Positions 19,672-27,629 of a DNA stretch of 64,000 nucleotides are shown piece after piece. Below the pieces are notes generated by a model that saw nothing but the letters and a program-made list of their open reading frames with translations, did not search any database and was not told where the DNA came from. Source of the stretch: Elioraea rosea (GTDB lineage: Bacteria > Pseudomonadota > Alphaproteobacteria > Acetobacterales > Acetobacteraceae); assembly GCF_007644105.1 (NCBI RefSeq), contig NZ_VFAC01000021.1, forward strand, positions 1 to 64,000. Direction: 5' to 3'. Within the stretch, counting starts at the first letter, position 1, and the number at the start of each line of letters is the position of its first letter. A program made the position numbers and the translations under genes.

Positions 19672-21000
19672 ATGCGCACAGCCCTTCGGATCCTCATCCC
19701 GATCGTCCTCGCCGTCGCGCTCGCGCTGTGGCTGATGACGGTCCCGGGGCTCGTCTCGCTCCGCTTCGGCGCCTACGCGGTGGAGGCGCCGCTCTGGCTC
19801 GCGGGGCTTGCGACCGTCCTGCTTCTGCTTCTGCTCGCGCTGCTGGTGCGGCTGCTCGTGAGGCTTCGCGTTGCCGGCATACGCCGGCGGGCGCGGCGGG
19901 CGATGCGCCGGCGCGACGAGGGGGACGAGGCGATCGTCGGCGCGCTTGCCGCGCTTGCTGCGGGCGACGGGGCAGGCGCGGCGCGGCTCGCCGGCCGGGC
20001 GCGGAAGAAGGTCGGCGAGACGCCGCTCACCCTGCTCGTGGAAGGCCATGCTGCGCGAGCCCAGCGCAACGATGCCCGCGCCAAACTGGCCTTCGGCCGG
20101 CTTTCCGAGATCGGCCCGCCAGGCGCCTTCCTCGGCTATCGCGGGCTTGCCGCGCTGGCGTTCGAGACAGGAGACAAGGACGAGGCCGCCGCCTCAGGGC
20201 GTGCGGCCCTGGCGATGCGACCCGATGCGCAATGGGCCCGAGCCCTGGTGTTCGACGCTGCCGCGCGGCAGGGCGACTGGCGCACCGCGCTGACGCTTCT
20301 GCCCTCCGCGCCGAAGGGCTCGGAGGAGGGCCACCGCCGCGCCGCGCTTCTGCTCGGCGCCGCGGCGGAGGAGAAGGACCAGAAGGCGGCGCTCCGGATG
20401 GTCGAGGAGGCGGTCGAGCTCGCCCCGGACCTCGCGCCCGCCCATGCCGCCCGCGTCGCCCTTCTCGAGGCGCAGGGGCAGAGGCGGCGGGCCAACTCGG
20501 CGCTCGAGCGCGGCATCGTGACCGCCGCGCACCCGATACTCGCTGCCCTCGCCCTCGCGCCACGCCCGGGCGAGGACGAGGAGGCCCGCTCCAGACGCGT
20601 CGAGGCGCTCGCGAGCTACGCGAACGGGTCGGGCGAGGCGGAGCTGATGGCAGCCCAGGCAGCGTTCGAGGCGAAGCTCTGGCAGAAGGCGCGGTCCCAC
20701 GCCGCGCGCGCGAAGGAGGCCGGGCTCGACGACCGGCGCGTCTTCGCCCTGCTCTCGCAGATCGCCGCTGCGGAGAACCCGGCCACCGAGGCAGGCCGCG
20801 CGGAAGCTGAGTTGCATCTGCGGGAGGCCGCCGCCGCGCCGCAGGAGCCTGGCTGGTGGTGCGCCGCGTGCGGCACGCGGCACGAGGCCTGGGCGCCCGT
20901 TTGCTCATCGTGCGGGGCCGTCGCCTCCCTCCGCTGGGGCAGCGCACCCCCGCCGCCGGAGCGCACGCTCGCCCTTCCCCCTCCCGTTCCCGGACTCTGA
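19672..21000 (+). CDS. HemY-like TPR membrane protein with C-terminal zinc ribbon
   Basis: A 442-residue protein. Two transmembrane helices lie at about residues 5-22 and 40-65, followed by a basic RRRARRAMRRRD stretch and alpha-helical TPR-like repeats (for example LAALAAGDGAGAARLAGRA and ALRMVEEAVELAPDLAPAHAARV). This is the HemY N-terminal architecture. The C-terminus carries two CxxC pairs, WWCAACGTRH and PVCSSCGAV, that should bind one zinc, a feature of alphaproteobacterial versions. Exact function is uncertain; it is not the HemY protoporphyrinogen oxidase of Gram-positives. Confidence 0.82.
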   Translation: MRTALRILIPIVLAVALALWLMTVPGLVSLRFGAYAVEAPLWLAGLATVLLLLLLALLVRLLVRLRVAGIRRRARRAMRRRDEGDEAIVGALAALAAGDGAGAARLAGRARKKVGETPLTLLVEGHAARAQRNDARAKLAFGRLSEIGPPGAFLGYRGLAALAFETGDKDEAAASGRAALAMRPDAQWARALVFDAAARQGDWRTALTLLPSAPKGSEEGHRRAALLLGAAAEEKDQKAALRMVEEAVELAPDLAPAHAARVALLEAQGQRRRANSALERGIVTAAHPILAALALAPRPGEDEEARSRRVEALASYANGSGEAELMAAQAAFEAKLWQKARSHAARAKEAGLDDRRVFALLSQIAAAENPATEAGRAEAELHLREAAAAPQEPGWWCAACGTRHEAWAPVCSSCGAVASLRWGSAPPPPERTLALPPPVPGL

Positions 21001-21010
21001 GGCCCACGCC

Positions 21011-21898
21011 ATGGCGAGCGTGACGGTGGACCGCCGGGCGCATGTGATCGTGCTCGGCAACGAGAAGGGCGGGTCGGGCAAGTCCACCGCCGCGATGCAC
21101 GTGATCGTCGCCCTGCTCCGCGAGGGCTACCGCGTCGGCGCGATCGACCTCGATGCACGCCAGGCGACACTAACGCGCTACATCGAGGCGCGCGCCGCCT
21201 TCGCCGCAGCCAAGGGCGTGGCACTGCCGCTTCCCGAGGCGCGCGCGGTACACCGGAGCGAGGCAGACCGCCGGGCGGACGCAGAGGCCGAGGAGGACGC
21301 GGCGCTCACCGCCGCCATGGCCGAACTCTCGACCGCCAACGACTTCGTGGTGATCGACAGCCCCGGCTCCGACACGCATCTGTCTCGCCTTGGCCATGCC
21401 AGGGCGGACACGCTGATCACCCCGATCAATGACAGCTTTGTCGACTTCTCGATGCTCGCGCGCGTAGACCCCGACGACCATGCGGTGGTGAGCCCGTCCG
21501 TCTACAGCGAGATGGTGTGGGAGGCCCGCAAGGCGCGCTTCAAGCGCGATCGCGGGCGCCTCGACTGGATCGTGATGCGCAACCGGCTCGGTTCGGCCGA
21601 GGCGCGCAACAAGAAGGACGTGGGCGCGACACTCGACGTGCTCGCCAAGCGCATCGGGTTCCGCACCGTGCGTGGCTTCGGCGAGCGGGTGATCTTCCGC
21701 GAGCTCTTCCTCCAGGGGCTGACGTTGATGGACGTGAAGGAGGCAGGCGTTGGCGTGTCCTTCTCCATGAGCCATGTGGCGGCGCGTCAGGAGGTTCGCA
21801 GCCTCGTCGCCGCGATCCGCAAGGGCCCGCCCGGGGACGTCTGGGGGCTTGGCGGGGCCGCGTCACCGGCGCTTGCACCGACCGGCGACGCAGCGTAG
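21011..21898 (+). CDS. mipZ: MipZ/ParA-family division-positioning ATPase
   Basis: A 295-residue ParA-type ATPase with the deviant Walker A GNEKGGSGKSTAAMH near residues 16-30, a DLDARQATLTRY switch segment and VVIDSPGSDTHLSRLGHA as the Walker B region. The DSFVDFSMLARVDP, WEARKAR and DWIVMRNRL blocks are characteristic of MipZ, which forms a gradient from the chromosome origins and blocks FtsZ assembly away from mid-cell in alphaproteobacteria. It ends the hem gene string, 10 bp after the HemY-like gene, and is followed by tRNA-Thr. Confidence 0.93.
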   Translation: MASVTVDRRAHVIVLGNEKGGSGKSTAAMHVIVALLREGYRVGAIDLDARQATLTRYIEARAAFAAAKGVALPLPEARAVHRSEADRRADAEAEEDAALTAAMAELSTANDFVVIDSPGSDTHLSRLGHARADTLITPINDSFVDFSMLARVDPDDHAVVSPSVYSEMVWEARKARFKRDRGRLDWIVMRNRLGSAEARNKKDVGATLDVLAKRIGFRTVRGFGERVIFRELFLQGLTLMDVKEAGVGVSFSMSHVAARQEVRSLVAAIRKGPPGDVWGLGGAASPALAPTGDAA

Positions 21899-21950
21899 AA
21901 GCCCCCGGATCGGAGCCGGCACCGCCCGTCTCCGAGCCGAAGCCTGTGTC

Positions 21951-22027
<77 letters not shown>

Positions 22028-22061
22028 ACTTAGCAAGCTTATCCACAGCGCCGAGTTTCCG

Positions 22062-22087
22062 CGCGGACCCCACGCGGACCCGGCGGC
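22062..22087 (+). repeat. Left arm-type repeat of the island (pair of GCGGACC, 11 bp apart)
   Basis: A 26-bp block matching 31383-31408 at 25 of 26 positions in the same orientation. It contains GCGGACC at 22063 and 22074. It lies 34 bp inside attL, where integrase arm sites are expected. Confidence 0.7.
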
Positions 22088-22160
22088 TCGCGACTCTGAT
22101 CCGAAAAGGGTGTTCTGCCCGCGCGCGCGTCCGGTGGGGGACGCCACCGAAGAATTGGAT

Positions 22161-22175
22161 GTTCTTGTTATGTTC
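22161..22175 (+). promoter_or_regulatory. LexA (SOS) box, alphaproteobacterial GTTC-N7-GTTC type
   Basis: The sequence GTTC-TTGTTAT-GTTC is a perfect match to the GTTC/GAAC direct-repeat operator recognised by alphaproteobacterial LexA. It lies 24 bp upstream of the ATG at 22200 in a locally AT-richer stretch, as expected for a damage-inducible promoter of the first left-end gene of the island. Confidence 0.6.
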
Positions 22176-22199
22176 GCTTGTGGCGCCTAGGCTTGGAGG

Positions 22200-22445
22200 A
22201 TGACCGATGAGAAACTCGTCCCCGTTGATCGCGCCAGCCTTGCTGCAGCCTTTTCCTATGCCCTCAGGTTCCGGAAGAGCGGCCAGGCGCACCGGCACGC
22301 TCACGAGCTATCGGCCCGCATCGTTGCCGAAGTCCTAGCCGAGCACATCGAGATGTCGGGATGGGTGGTTATGCGTCCGGTCAGATCACCGCCGCCGTCG
22401 ACGGCTCAAGGCGGCGGTACAAGGCGCGAGCCTGGATCCGCATAA
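22200..22445 (+). CDS. Small island protein of unknown function, SOS box upstream
   Basis: An 81-residue open frame. The first 60 residues look like real protein: DEKLVPVDRASLAAAFSYAL, then SARIVAEVLAEHIEMSGWVVM, a layout seen in small uncharacterised proteins of alphaproteobacterial phages and islands. The tail after about residue 60 is low-complexity. The GGAGG just before the ATG is too close for an ideal ribosome site, which lowers confidence in the start. It is the first gene after the left attachment site and has a LexA-type box 24 bp upstream, so damage-induced expression is plausible. Confidence 0.5.
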   Translation: MTDEKLVPVDRASLAAAFSYALRFRKSGQAHRHAHELSARIVAEVLAEHIEMSGWVVMRPVRSPPPSTAQGGGTRREPGSA

Positions 22446-22511
22446 GCGGTTAACATTGGTAATTGCCGGTTCGTCGTCGTGGTCCATCTCGCTCTCCGCC
22501 GGATCGCTAGA

Positions 22512-23029
22512 CTATTCACGCCACCCTTGCCGCCAATCCCAAGGCTTATCGAAGCTTCCGGACCACATCCCGCGACGCTCACGCTCCGCTTCAGCTTCGT
22601 CCGCGACGTAGTCCAGGCCATATCGGCGAAACGCCAGCGCCCATCCCTGCCGCACCATCCATCCGCCCAAGTCGCTGCCGTCTAACGTGCAGCGGCCGAC
22701 CACGCGCCCGTAGCGGTCTCGGCTGAGCGGCACGCAGTGCACCATCCGCAGACGCACGCGCAGATGCAACATTTCAGCCGCTTCCTTGCCGCACTCCCAC
22801 TTTTCGCCCGACGGCCTGACGCACGATTGCCTTAGCTCGGGCGCGTCTATCCCGTGCAGGCGGATGCTCTGTCCGTAATTTCCAGAGAATCACCGTCGAT
22901 GACTGAAGACTGGCCAGTGACGATGGGTTGCGGCAGGGCGAGGGCTGCGCCCGCGCGCGCCGCGATACAAACGAGGAACAGTGCACGCCGCAACACGGCA
23001 GGACTCTTCCGCTGGCCTCGCGCACGCAC
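22512..23029 (-). pseudogene. Thermonuclease-family (SNase) gene broken by a 1-nt frameshift
   Basis: Two adjoining minus-strand frames together give a secreted thermonuclease. The 5' part has a signal peptide-like VLRRALFLVCIAARAGAALA followed by QSSVIDGDSLEI. The 3' part continues GQSIRLHGIDAPELRQSC and ends with RDRYGRVVGRCTLDGSDLGG and ALAFRRYG, the conserved SNase core with its catalytic Arg-Glu-Arg set. The break is at about 22874-22877: GAAATTACGGACAG would read through as GDSLEI-NGQSIRL if one more A were present. As it stands, the first frame stops at 22847 after TDRASACTG. Start codon choice (23029 or 22996) is uncertain. It could be a decayed island cargo gene or a sequencing deletion. 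Confidence 0.75.
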
Positions 23030-23152
23030 AACGAGGCCGCATCGTGTCGGTCTAGTTCCCGAAGCCGCAGGCAGCATAACCGAAGGTTGACACATCTGCT
23101 GGTATCAAACGCTCCTCGATCTCAGTCGTCTTCACCTCGGGAGGGTTTGCAT

Positions 23153-23758
23153 ATGATTCGGAGGGTGTTTGCACTTTTCGCCTTAGCGGTCGCGCCGGGA
23201 TGCGTGCATGAAGCTTCCGTCGAACCAAGTGTTGCAGGTGCGGCCATGGTCATGGCGAGCCGCACCTCCAACGCGCCCATACTCCTTGCTACCTCCGACG
23301 ACGCTTTCGCCAGCGCGCGCACTGCTCGAGTCACTGGCGTCACGTGCTCAGCACACACCTACCCCTTGGATATGAGTGACGCGATCAGTTCATCACTTCG
23401 GCGCGCCACTGTTGCAGCGTTCCCGAACACAAGGACTGGGCCAGCCGGGGAGTCGCCCCGCCCTGGAGAAGCACGGATAGTGGTGCTCTCCGACGCTCTA
23501 ACGGCAAGGCTCTCGTTCCACCCCGGGTTCTGGCAGTCGACCGCGTCTGCGAGTGTTGAGATTTCGTTGAACGTGGAGGTCACTGGCGCCGGCGGACGTG
23601 AAGCTTACAGAGGTCTTTTGCTTGGGACTGGAACGGACGAACGACCTGGAGACTGCGCGGCAGGCGCTCAGGCGCTCGGCGCCGCCGCATCTGCAGCGGT
23701 CCGCCGTGTCTCCCAAGACTTTGTGTCTAAGGTAATCAATTCGGGTGCGGTTCAGTAG
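23153..23758 (+). CDS. Hypothetical lipoprotein in the island
   Basis: A 201-residue protein from the ATG at 23153, which has a GGGAGG Shine-Dalgarno about 8 nt upstream; the open frame extends further up but without coding character. The N-terminus MIRRVFALFALAVAPGC is a lipoprotein signal with the lipidated Cys at residue 17. The mature part has ARIVVLSDALTARLSFHPGFW, VEISLNVEVTGAGGREAYRG and a C-terminal AAVRRVSQDFVSKVI. That layout, beta-strands and then a helix, resembles small outer-membrane-anchored lipoproteins, but I do not recognise the family. GC is lower than in host genes, consistent with cargo. Confidence 0.75.
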   Translation: MIRRVFALFALAVAPGCVHEASVEPSVAGAAMVMASRTSNAPILLATSDDAFASARTARVTGVTCSAHTYPLDMSDAISSSLRRATVAAFPNTRTGPAGESPRPGEARIVVLSDALTARLSFHPGFWQSTASASVEISLNVEVTGAGGREAYRGLLLGTGTDERPGDCAAGAQALGAAASAAVRRVSQDFVSKVINSGAVQ

Positions 23759-24105
23759 ATGCTCTCTGCTTGGGGCGCGATAAGCACTAACCTTCCCGCT
23801 GCTGATCGCGCCACTGAATGCGGTTACGGAGACGCCGGACCGGCGCCCGGCGATCACTCCGGAGCGCCCGATCGTCACCCTCTACCCATAACGACACTGA
23901 AGCGGCCGGCGCGCCTGGCCTCCGCTTCAAGATGCCCGGCGGTGCTTATTGCCGTCCGTTTGCTGCGCCCTACACTGGTTGGTGATTTCTGTGGACGCCT
24001 TCATCGGGTGCGTACTGCCAAGCCTCTGCGAAGCTGTGAAGTCTAGCAAAGGCGACCGGAAGGCACCTACTATGGCTTGGGTCGGAGCGATCGGGGAAAG
24101 TTCAG
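23759..24105. other. 347-bp island intergenic stretch, no convincing gene
   Basis: A 95-codon open frame starting at 23759 has no ribosome site or recognisable composition and is not called. The stretch holds a weak inverted repeat, GAAGCGG (23897-23903) with CCGCTTC (23921-23927), that might end the lipoprotein transcript. A candidate promoter lies at 23949-23976. Confidence 0.6.
23949..23976 (+). promoter_or_regulatory. Candidate sigma70 promoter for the three-gene cargo operon
   Basis: TTGCCG, a 16-nt spacer and TACACT lie 130 nt upstream of the first gene of the operon. Both hexamers are close to consensus, but no start site is known and chance matches are common. Confidence 0.3.
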
Positions 24106-24828
24106 GTGGCGTGGCAAGGTGCAGCGTTACACATGGTGCTGTTCAAGCAGCAGCCGACCGTAGCTGACGCTCTACAACTTTGGACGCAGGCGTTCGGCTC
24201 GTCGCCCGATCATTTTCAAAAAAGCCCGCCCGGTGCCCCTGGTCCCCAAGCTACGGGCACGGTCGATGCTCATCAATTCACTTTGCAATCCCAACCCGGA
24301 CGTATCGAACTCATAGTAACGGCATTCGACAGTGCGGAACCCGCGCCCGCCATTCGCGACATCCCTGCCGCGCTCGGCCTCCTTAAACGCTATGCCGATC
24401 CGCTCTGCGCTGGGCAAGCTGTCCTGCGTATAGCGTGCGTCTTGCAGCTGTTGGAAAAAGTTGCATCCGCTCATGAGGCAGCGAAGTTGGTTGGCAGTGC
24501 GGCTCAACTGCAGCAGGTGCCCGAAAACGCCGCTGATTTAGAGTTCGCGATAAATATACGGCAAACACTAAAAAAGCATCCTGGTGTCCAAATGAATCGT
24601 CTTTGCAGGTGGGCGATTGCAGTGCAAGAAATTTTTCAATCCAGAACTGATACCCCCTGGCTGACGCGGCCGGTATCCACATTCCATGTTGCAGCGTTTA
24701 CAGTCGATATCAACACAGTTCCAAGGGCGGAGCCGTACCGACAAGAAGATGTGATTAGTGTGTTTGGCGAACTTGCAGACGAGGCTACTAGACTAATGCA
24801 GGAAGGTTATAAAGGACTATTCGCATGA
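24106..24828 (+). CDS. Unknown protein A of a three-gene island operon
   Basis: A 240-residue protein from a GTG at 24106, with GGGGAAAG about 10 nt upstream. I do not recognise it with certainty. The N-terminal WQGAALHMVLFKQQPTVADA looks like a beta-strand plus helix. The middle is helical, and the C-terminus reads FHVAAFTVDINTVPRAEPYR followed by VISVFGELADEATRLMQEGY. This order of a late D-x-N strand and then a helix is reminiscent of TIGR04255-type proteins (inference, weak). No signal peptide or membrane helix is seen. Codon use is AT-richer than in host genes. The stop overlaps the next start (ATGA). Confidence 0.72.
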   Translation: MAWQGAALHMVLFKQQPTVADALQLWTQAFGSSPDHFQKSPPGAPGPQATGTVDAHQFTLQSQPGRIELIVTAFDSAEPAPAIRDIPAALGLLKRYADPLCAGQAVLRIACVLQLLEKVASAHEAAKLVGSAAQLQQVPENAADLEFAINIRQTLKKHPGVQMNRLCRWAIAVQEIFQSRTDTPWLTRPVSTFHVAAFTVDINTVPRAEPYRQEDVISVFGELADEATRLMQEGYKGLFA

Positions 24829-25619
24829 CGCCAATCGGCAAGAATTTTTGTGATGTACCCAGCAATAGCAGTGGCGCCGCGCCCGCGTTGTTCTGGCGTA
24901 GTCGCGACGCATCTAATGTTCGACAGGTCAATATGCATGATCAGCTTGCCGATTCCGCTCCGTCTGGCGCTACGACCAGTGGGTCAACAGGATTGCTACC
25001 CAGATTCCGATGGGCGCGCGACGGCATTGTGCAAGCGACGGTTTCTGCGACGAATGCGAGTCGCTCGCATTCTGAATCTATCTACGAACCGATTGGCGAC
25101 TTCCTAATCTCACTGGAAGAGCCATCTTCCCGCGCGATCTTAGAGTCCCCCAAGTCGTTCGTGAGGAATTGGACTGCGTCAACTAATGCTCTTCGCCGAT
25201 TTTACATTCATAAATCGGCCATGGAGCCAGCGAACGCGCTTCAGCGCGAGCTACCTACGCTTGAGCCGGTCATTCGAGCACTTGAAGCGCTTCGGCCTGG
25301 GTGGGCCGGACCCGAGAGTGTCATTCCTTCCGACAATGCTATCGCAACGCTGCGCGTGCTTGCTGATGCCCCACTTCGGGGTGCACGACGCCCCGACGTC
25401 GAAGTGGACCCGGAAACGGGCGAAGTCACGCTCAGCTGGCTGCGCGCTGACTTTAAGTGCTCGTTTACCCTCCACTTTCGATCGGATGGCGAGGCAGTCG
25501 GTGTGCTAGTGGAATACCCCGTTTCGACGTACAGCCCTTGGCGATTTCCGGCCAGTACAATCGAAAGTTTATCTCGCAGACTACAGGATCCACGGGTTTG
25601 GGATCTGATTGCTGGCTGA
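24825..25619 (+). CDS. Unknown protein B of a three-gene island operon
   Basis: A 264-residue protein whose ATG overlaps the stop of protein A by 4 nt. The N-terminal 60 residues are polar and poorly ordered. The C-terminal half has LEALRPGWAGPESVIPSDNA, then PDVEVDPETGEVTLSWLRAD and FTLHFRSDGEAVGVLVEYP: a W-x-G turn followed by a P-D-G-E-V-x-L-x-W beta meander. I associate this layout with a recurrent family of uncharacterised bacterial proteins found next to small His-rich partners, but cannot name it. It is cytoplasmic by prediction. Its stop overlaps the start of protein C (TGATG). Confidence 0.75.
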   Translation: MTPIGKNFCDVPSNSSGAAPALFWRSRDASNVRQVNMHDQLADSAPSGATTSGSTGLLPRFRWARDGIVQATVSATNASRSHSESIYEPIGDFLISLEEPSSRAILESPKSFVRNWTASTNALRRFYIHKSAMEPANALQRELPTLEPVIRALEALRPGWAGPESVIPSDNAIATLRVLADAPLRGARRPDVEVDPETGEVTLSWLRADFKCSFTLHFRSDGEAVGVLVEYPVSTYSPWRFPASTIESLSRRLQDPRVWDLIAG

Positions 25620-26113
25620 TGAGCTGCCCTCATGGCCGCTGCATCCTTGAACGGAGCCAAGTTGATACTCGCTCCCTTGGGCCCGTGCAAGACCACGAGA
25701 TGCTGTATCGCGCAGCGTTCGACCCCATGCACATCGGCAACAATGGCGTGAAAATCAGCTTCATCAAGGCCAGTGATTTTCCGAACGGCACGCTCTCGGT
25801 CTGGCGCGTAGGGGGGGCGCAAAGTCTTGACCACGACGCGGCGGTTCGACAGATCCGGATCCCCGTGGGGCAACAAATCCACGCGGTTTACGCAGTTACG
25901 GCTGAGCAGGTGCGGAAACTCACCGTTACTGACGTCTCAGGGCAGTTTCTCTGTGTGCTTGATGAAACTGACACAGGGGCGGGTTTTCACCCTGCACATG
26001 CACACATTTCTCCCTGCAGGTCAGCGCTGGAGATCCTAAAGGCAGACCCGGATTTGGAGCTTGTCTTGCGACGATTGCTTTACCTGGCCTTCCTCCAGCA
26101 CCCGGTTCGCTGA
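25619..26113 (+). CDS. Unknown protein C of a three-gene island operon (HPAHAHI motif)
   Basis: A 164-residue protein from an ATG that overlaps the stop of protein B as TGATG, a strong coupling signal; the open frame upstream of this point is antisense-like and not used. The sequence has LYRAAFDPMHIGNNGVKISF, then KASDFPNGTLSVWRVGG, and near the end GFHPAHAHISPCRSALEIL. The early D-P-x-H and the late H-P-A-H-A-H-I are the most striking features and could bind metal or RNA. I know similar layouts from small unannotated proteins, but no function. The last 30 residues are helical. Confidence 0.75.
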   Translation: MSCPHGRCILERSQVDTRSLGPVQDHEMLYRAAFDPMHIGNNGVKISFIKASDFPNGTLSVWRVGGAQSLDHDAAVRQIRIPVGQQIHAVYAVTAEQVRKLTVTDVSGQFLCVLDETDTGAGFHPAHAHISPCRSALEILKADPDLELVLRRLLYLAFLQHPVR

Positions 26114-26293
26114 ACCTGTTTGCGCTACAACAAGACCGGGCGAAACTTCGTCGCCGGAACCTGCCCGCTGACGCCGCCATAAGGTCGCAGGACCGGCACC
26201 GCATCGAGTGCGATTGACCATGTGCCCTAGGTTGTTTGGAGGGCCCGCCTCATGACGCGTCACCCTCTCCTGCTCAGCTAGTAAATCACTTGG

Positions 26294-26722
26294 CTAGCCG
26301 CCTGCGCCCGCGCGCGCGTCCAGTCGCCAGACCTGATGGCCACTGTTCTCAAGGCCGTTGTCCAGCCAGTCGCCGTCTATGTTCGCAGTGATGCCTCGGC
26401 ACGCAGCCAGCACCGCCTTGGCAGCGGCCAGCGCATCAGGGTGTGCAGGGCCATGTTCGCGCACCATCGCAGAAAGTTTCGCTGCGGCGAGCGTCACCGA
26501 CTGCGGCTGTCCCGCCCCGCCCTTGCCGGCAGGTCGCGGTGGGACAGCGGAAACCGTTAGAAATCCTATGTTCATGGGCATGTGTCCCGCCGTCCCGCTC
26601 CTAGGGGGTCGGACAGTGGGACAGTGTGGCTTCGGAACCGCGCTGCGTCCCGCCTCAAGGGCTTCTGCCGTGCGCCGCCGGGCCAGCGCGCGCAGGTCAG
26701 TGGCGGGCATCGTCAGCACCAT
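26294..26722 (-). CDS. Hypothetical island protein downstream of the RepA-like ATPase
   Basis: A 142-residue open frame whose start (26722 or the ATG at 26710) overlaps the 3' end of the ATPase gene. The N-terminal TDLRALARRRTAEALEAGR and the C-terminal part with AAAKLSAMVREHGPAHPDALAAAKAVLAA look like genuine helices; the middle is low-complexity and Pro-rich. No family recognised. Position at the end of the replication operon suggests an accessory replication or regulatory role (inference). Confidence 0.5.
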   Translation of the reverse strand: MVLTMPATDLRALARRRTAEALEAGRSAVPKPHCPTVRPPRSGTAGHMPMNIGFLTVSAVPPRPAGKGGAGQPQSVTLAAAKLSAMVREHGPAHPDALAAAKAVLAACRGITANIDGDWLDNGLENSGHQVWRLDARAGAGG

Positions 26723-27629
26723 TGGCCCGCTTAATGCGGTGTACGGCGCTCTTGCTGAGTCCGGTTTCCTCGGCGACGTCGCGCAAGCTCAGCCCTTCGG
26801 CCAGCAACGTCAGCGCCCGGTCACGCTGCGCAGTCGCAAGGTCCGCCACCACCCATGCGAGCCCGCCGCCCTCAGCCTCGGTCAACCGCGCCTCGAAAGG
26901 GATGGCACCGTCGCCCGTGATCCCGCGCGCCTTCTCCAAATGCACCGCGAAGCGCGCGCCCTGCTGCGGCTCGTAGTCCCCAGGGCGACGAAGCGCGATC
27001 ACCGTATCCATCACATCCTCGCGGCGAGACGTGCCGCGTTGCTGCCCGCCCTTGCCGGCGTGGTGGACCGTCAGCACTGCGACCCCGGCGCGGCGCAGAC
27101 TGAGCAACACGTCCTGCATGGGCTGCCAATCGTCGGCCTCGTTCTCGCGCATGCCGGACGCGAGGCATGACAGATTGTCGAGGATCACGAGGTCAACGTC
27201 CGCCGAGCACCGCTTGATCAGCGCGCGGCCTTCCTCGCTTGCGATGTTCGGCAGGCCGAGTTCGAACAAGTCGGCTGGAAGGAAGCGGAGGAATTCGTCG
27301 TCGGGCGGCCGCCTGTCGTTGGCGAGCACGAGGGCCCGCAGCCGCTCTTTCAGCGTCGCGGCCGGCATCTCTCCGTCAAGGTAGAGCACTCGGCGCGGCT
27401 TAGGTGCTTGCCATCGCAATGCGCCGCCGCCGCTGGCCACGGCGTAGGCGATGGAGAGTGCAACATACGTCTTGCCCATGCCGCGCGGCCCGTAGAGCAG
27501 CACGAGTCCGCTCGTCGGGATCACCGGGTCGAACAGCATTTCGCGCGGCGGCAGGTCCATCGCCAGAAGCTCGGCGGCAGTCACCGGCGCCACAGCGCGC
27601 ACATCGCGGATCGTCACAGCGTCAGACAT
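26697..27629 (-). CDS. RepA-like AAA ATPase/helicase of the island replication module
   Basis: A 310-residue protein with Walker A GPRGMGKTYVALSIA near residues 47-61, YLDGEMPAATLKERL as the family-specific acidic motif and Walker B DLVILDNLSCL. VLTVHHAGKGGQQRGTSRRED follows, typical of the AAA_25/RSF1010 RepA hexameric helicase family. The C-terminus RDVAEETGLSKSAVHRIKR is a helix-turn-helix, so it may bind the origin or regulate itself. Its start overlaps the primase gene by 8 nt. Together with the primase it suggests autonomous replication of the excised island. Confidence 0.85.
   Translation of the reverse strand: MSDAVTIRDVRAVAPVTAAELLAMDLPPREMLFDPVIPTSGLVLLYGPRGMGKTYVALSIAYAVASGGGALRWQAPKPRRVLYLDGEMPAATLKERLRALVLANDRRPPDDEFLRFLPADLFELGLPNIASEEGRALIKRCSADVDLVILDNLSCLASGMRENEADDWQPMQDVLLSLRRAGVAVLTVHHAGKGGQQRGTSRREDVMDTVIALRRPGDYEPQQGARFAVHLEKARGITGDGAIPFEARLTEAEGGGLAWVVADLATAQRDRALTLLAEGLSLRDVAEETGLSKSAVHRIKRANGADDARH

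Noticed and set aside
23759-24046. 95-codon plus-strand ORF in the island
   Set aside because: No ribosome site, no recognisable structure and poor composition; treated as intergenic.
25457-25618. Upstream extension of protein C (218 residues)
   Set aside because: The first 54 codons overlap protein B in another frame. The TGATG junction at 25617-25621 is a better start.
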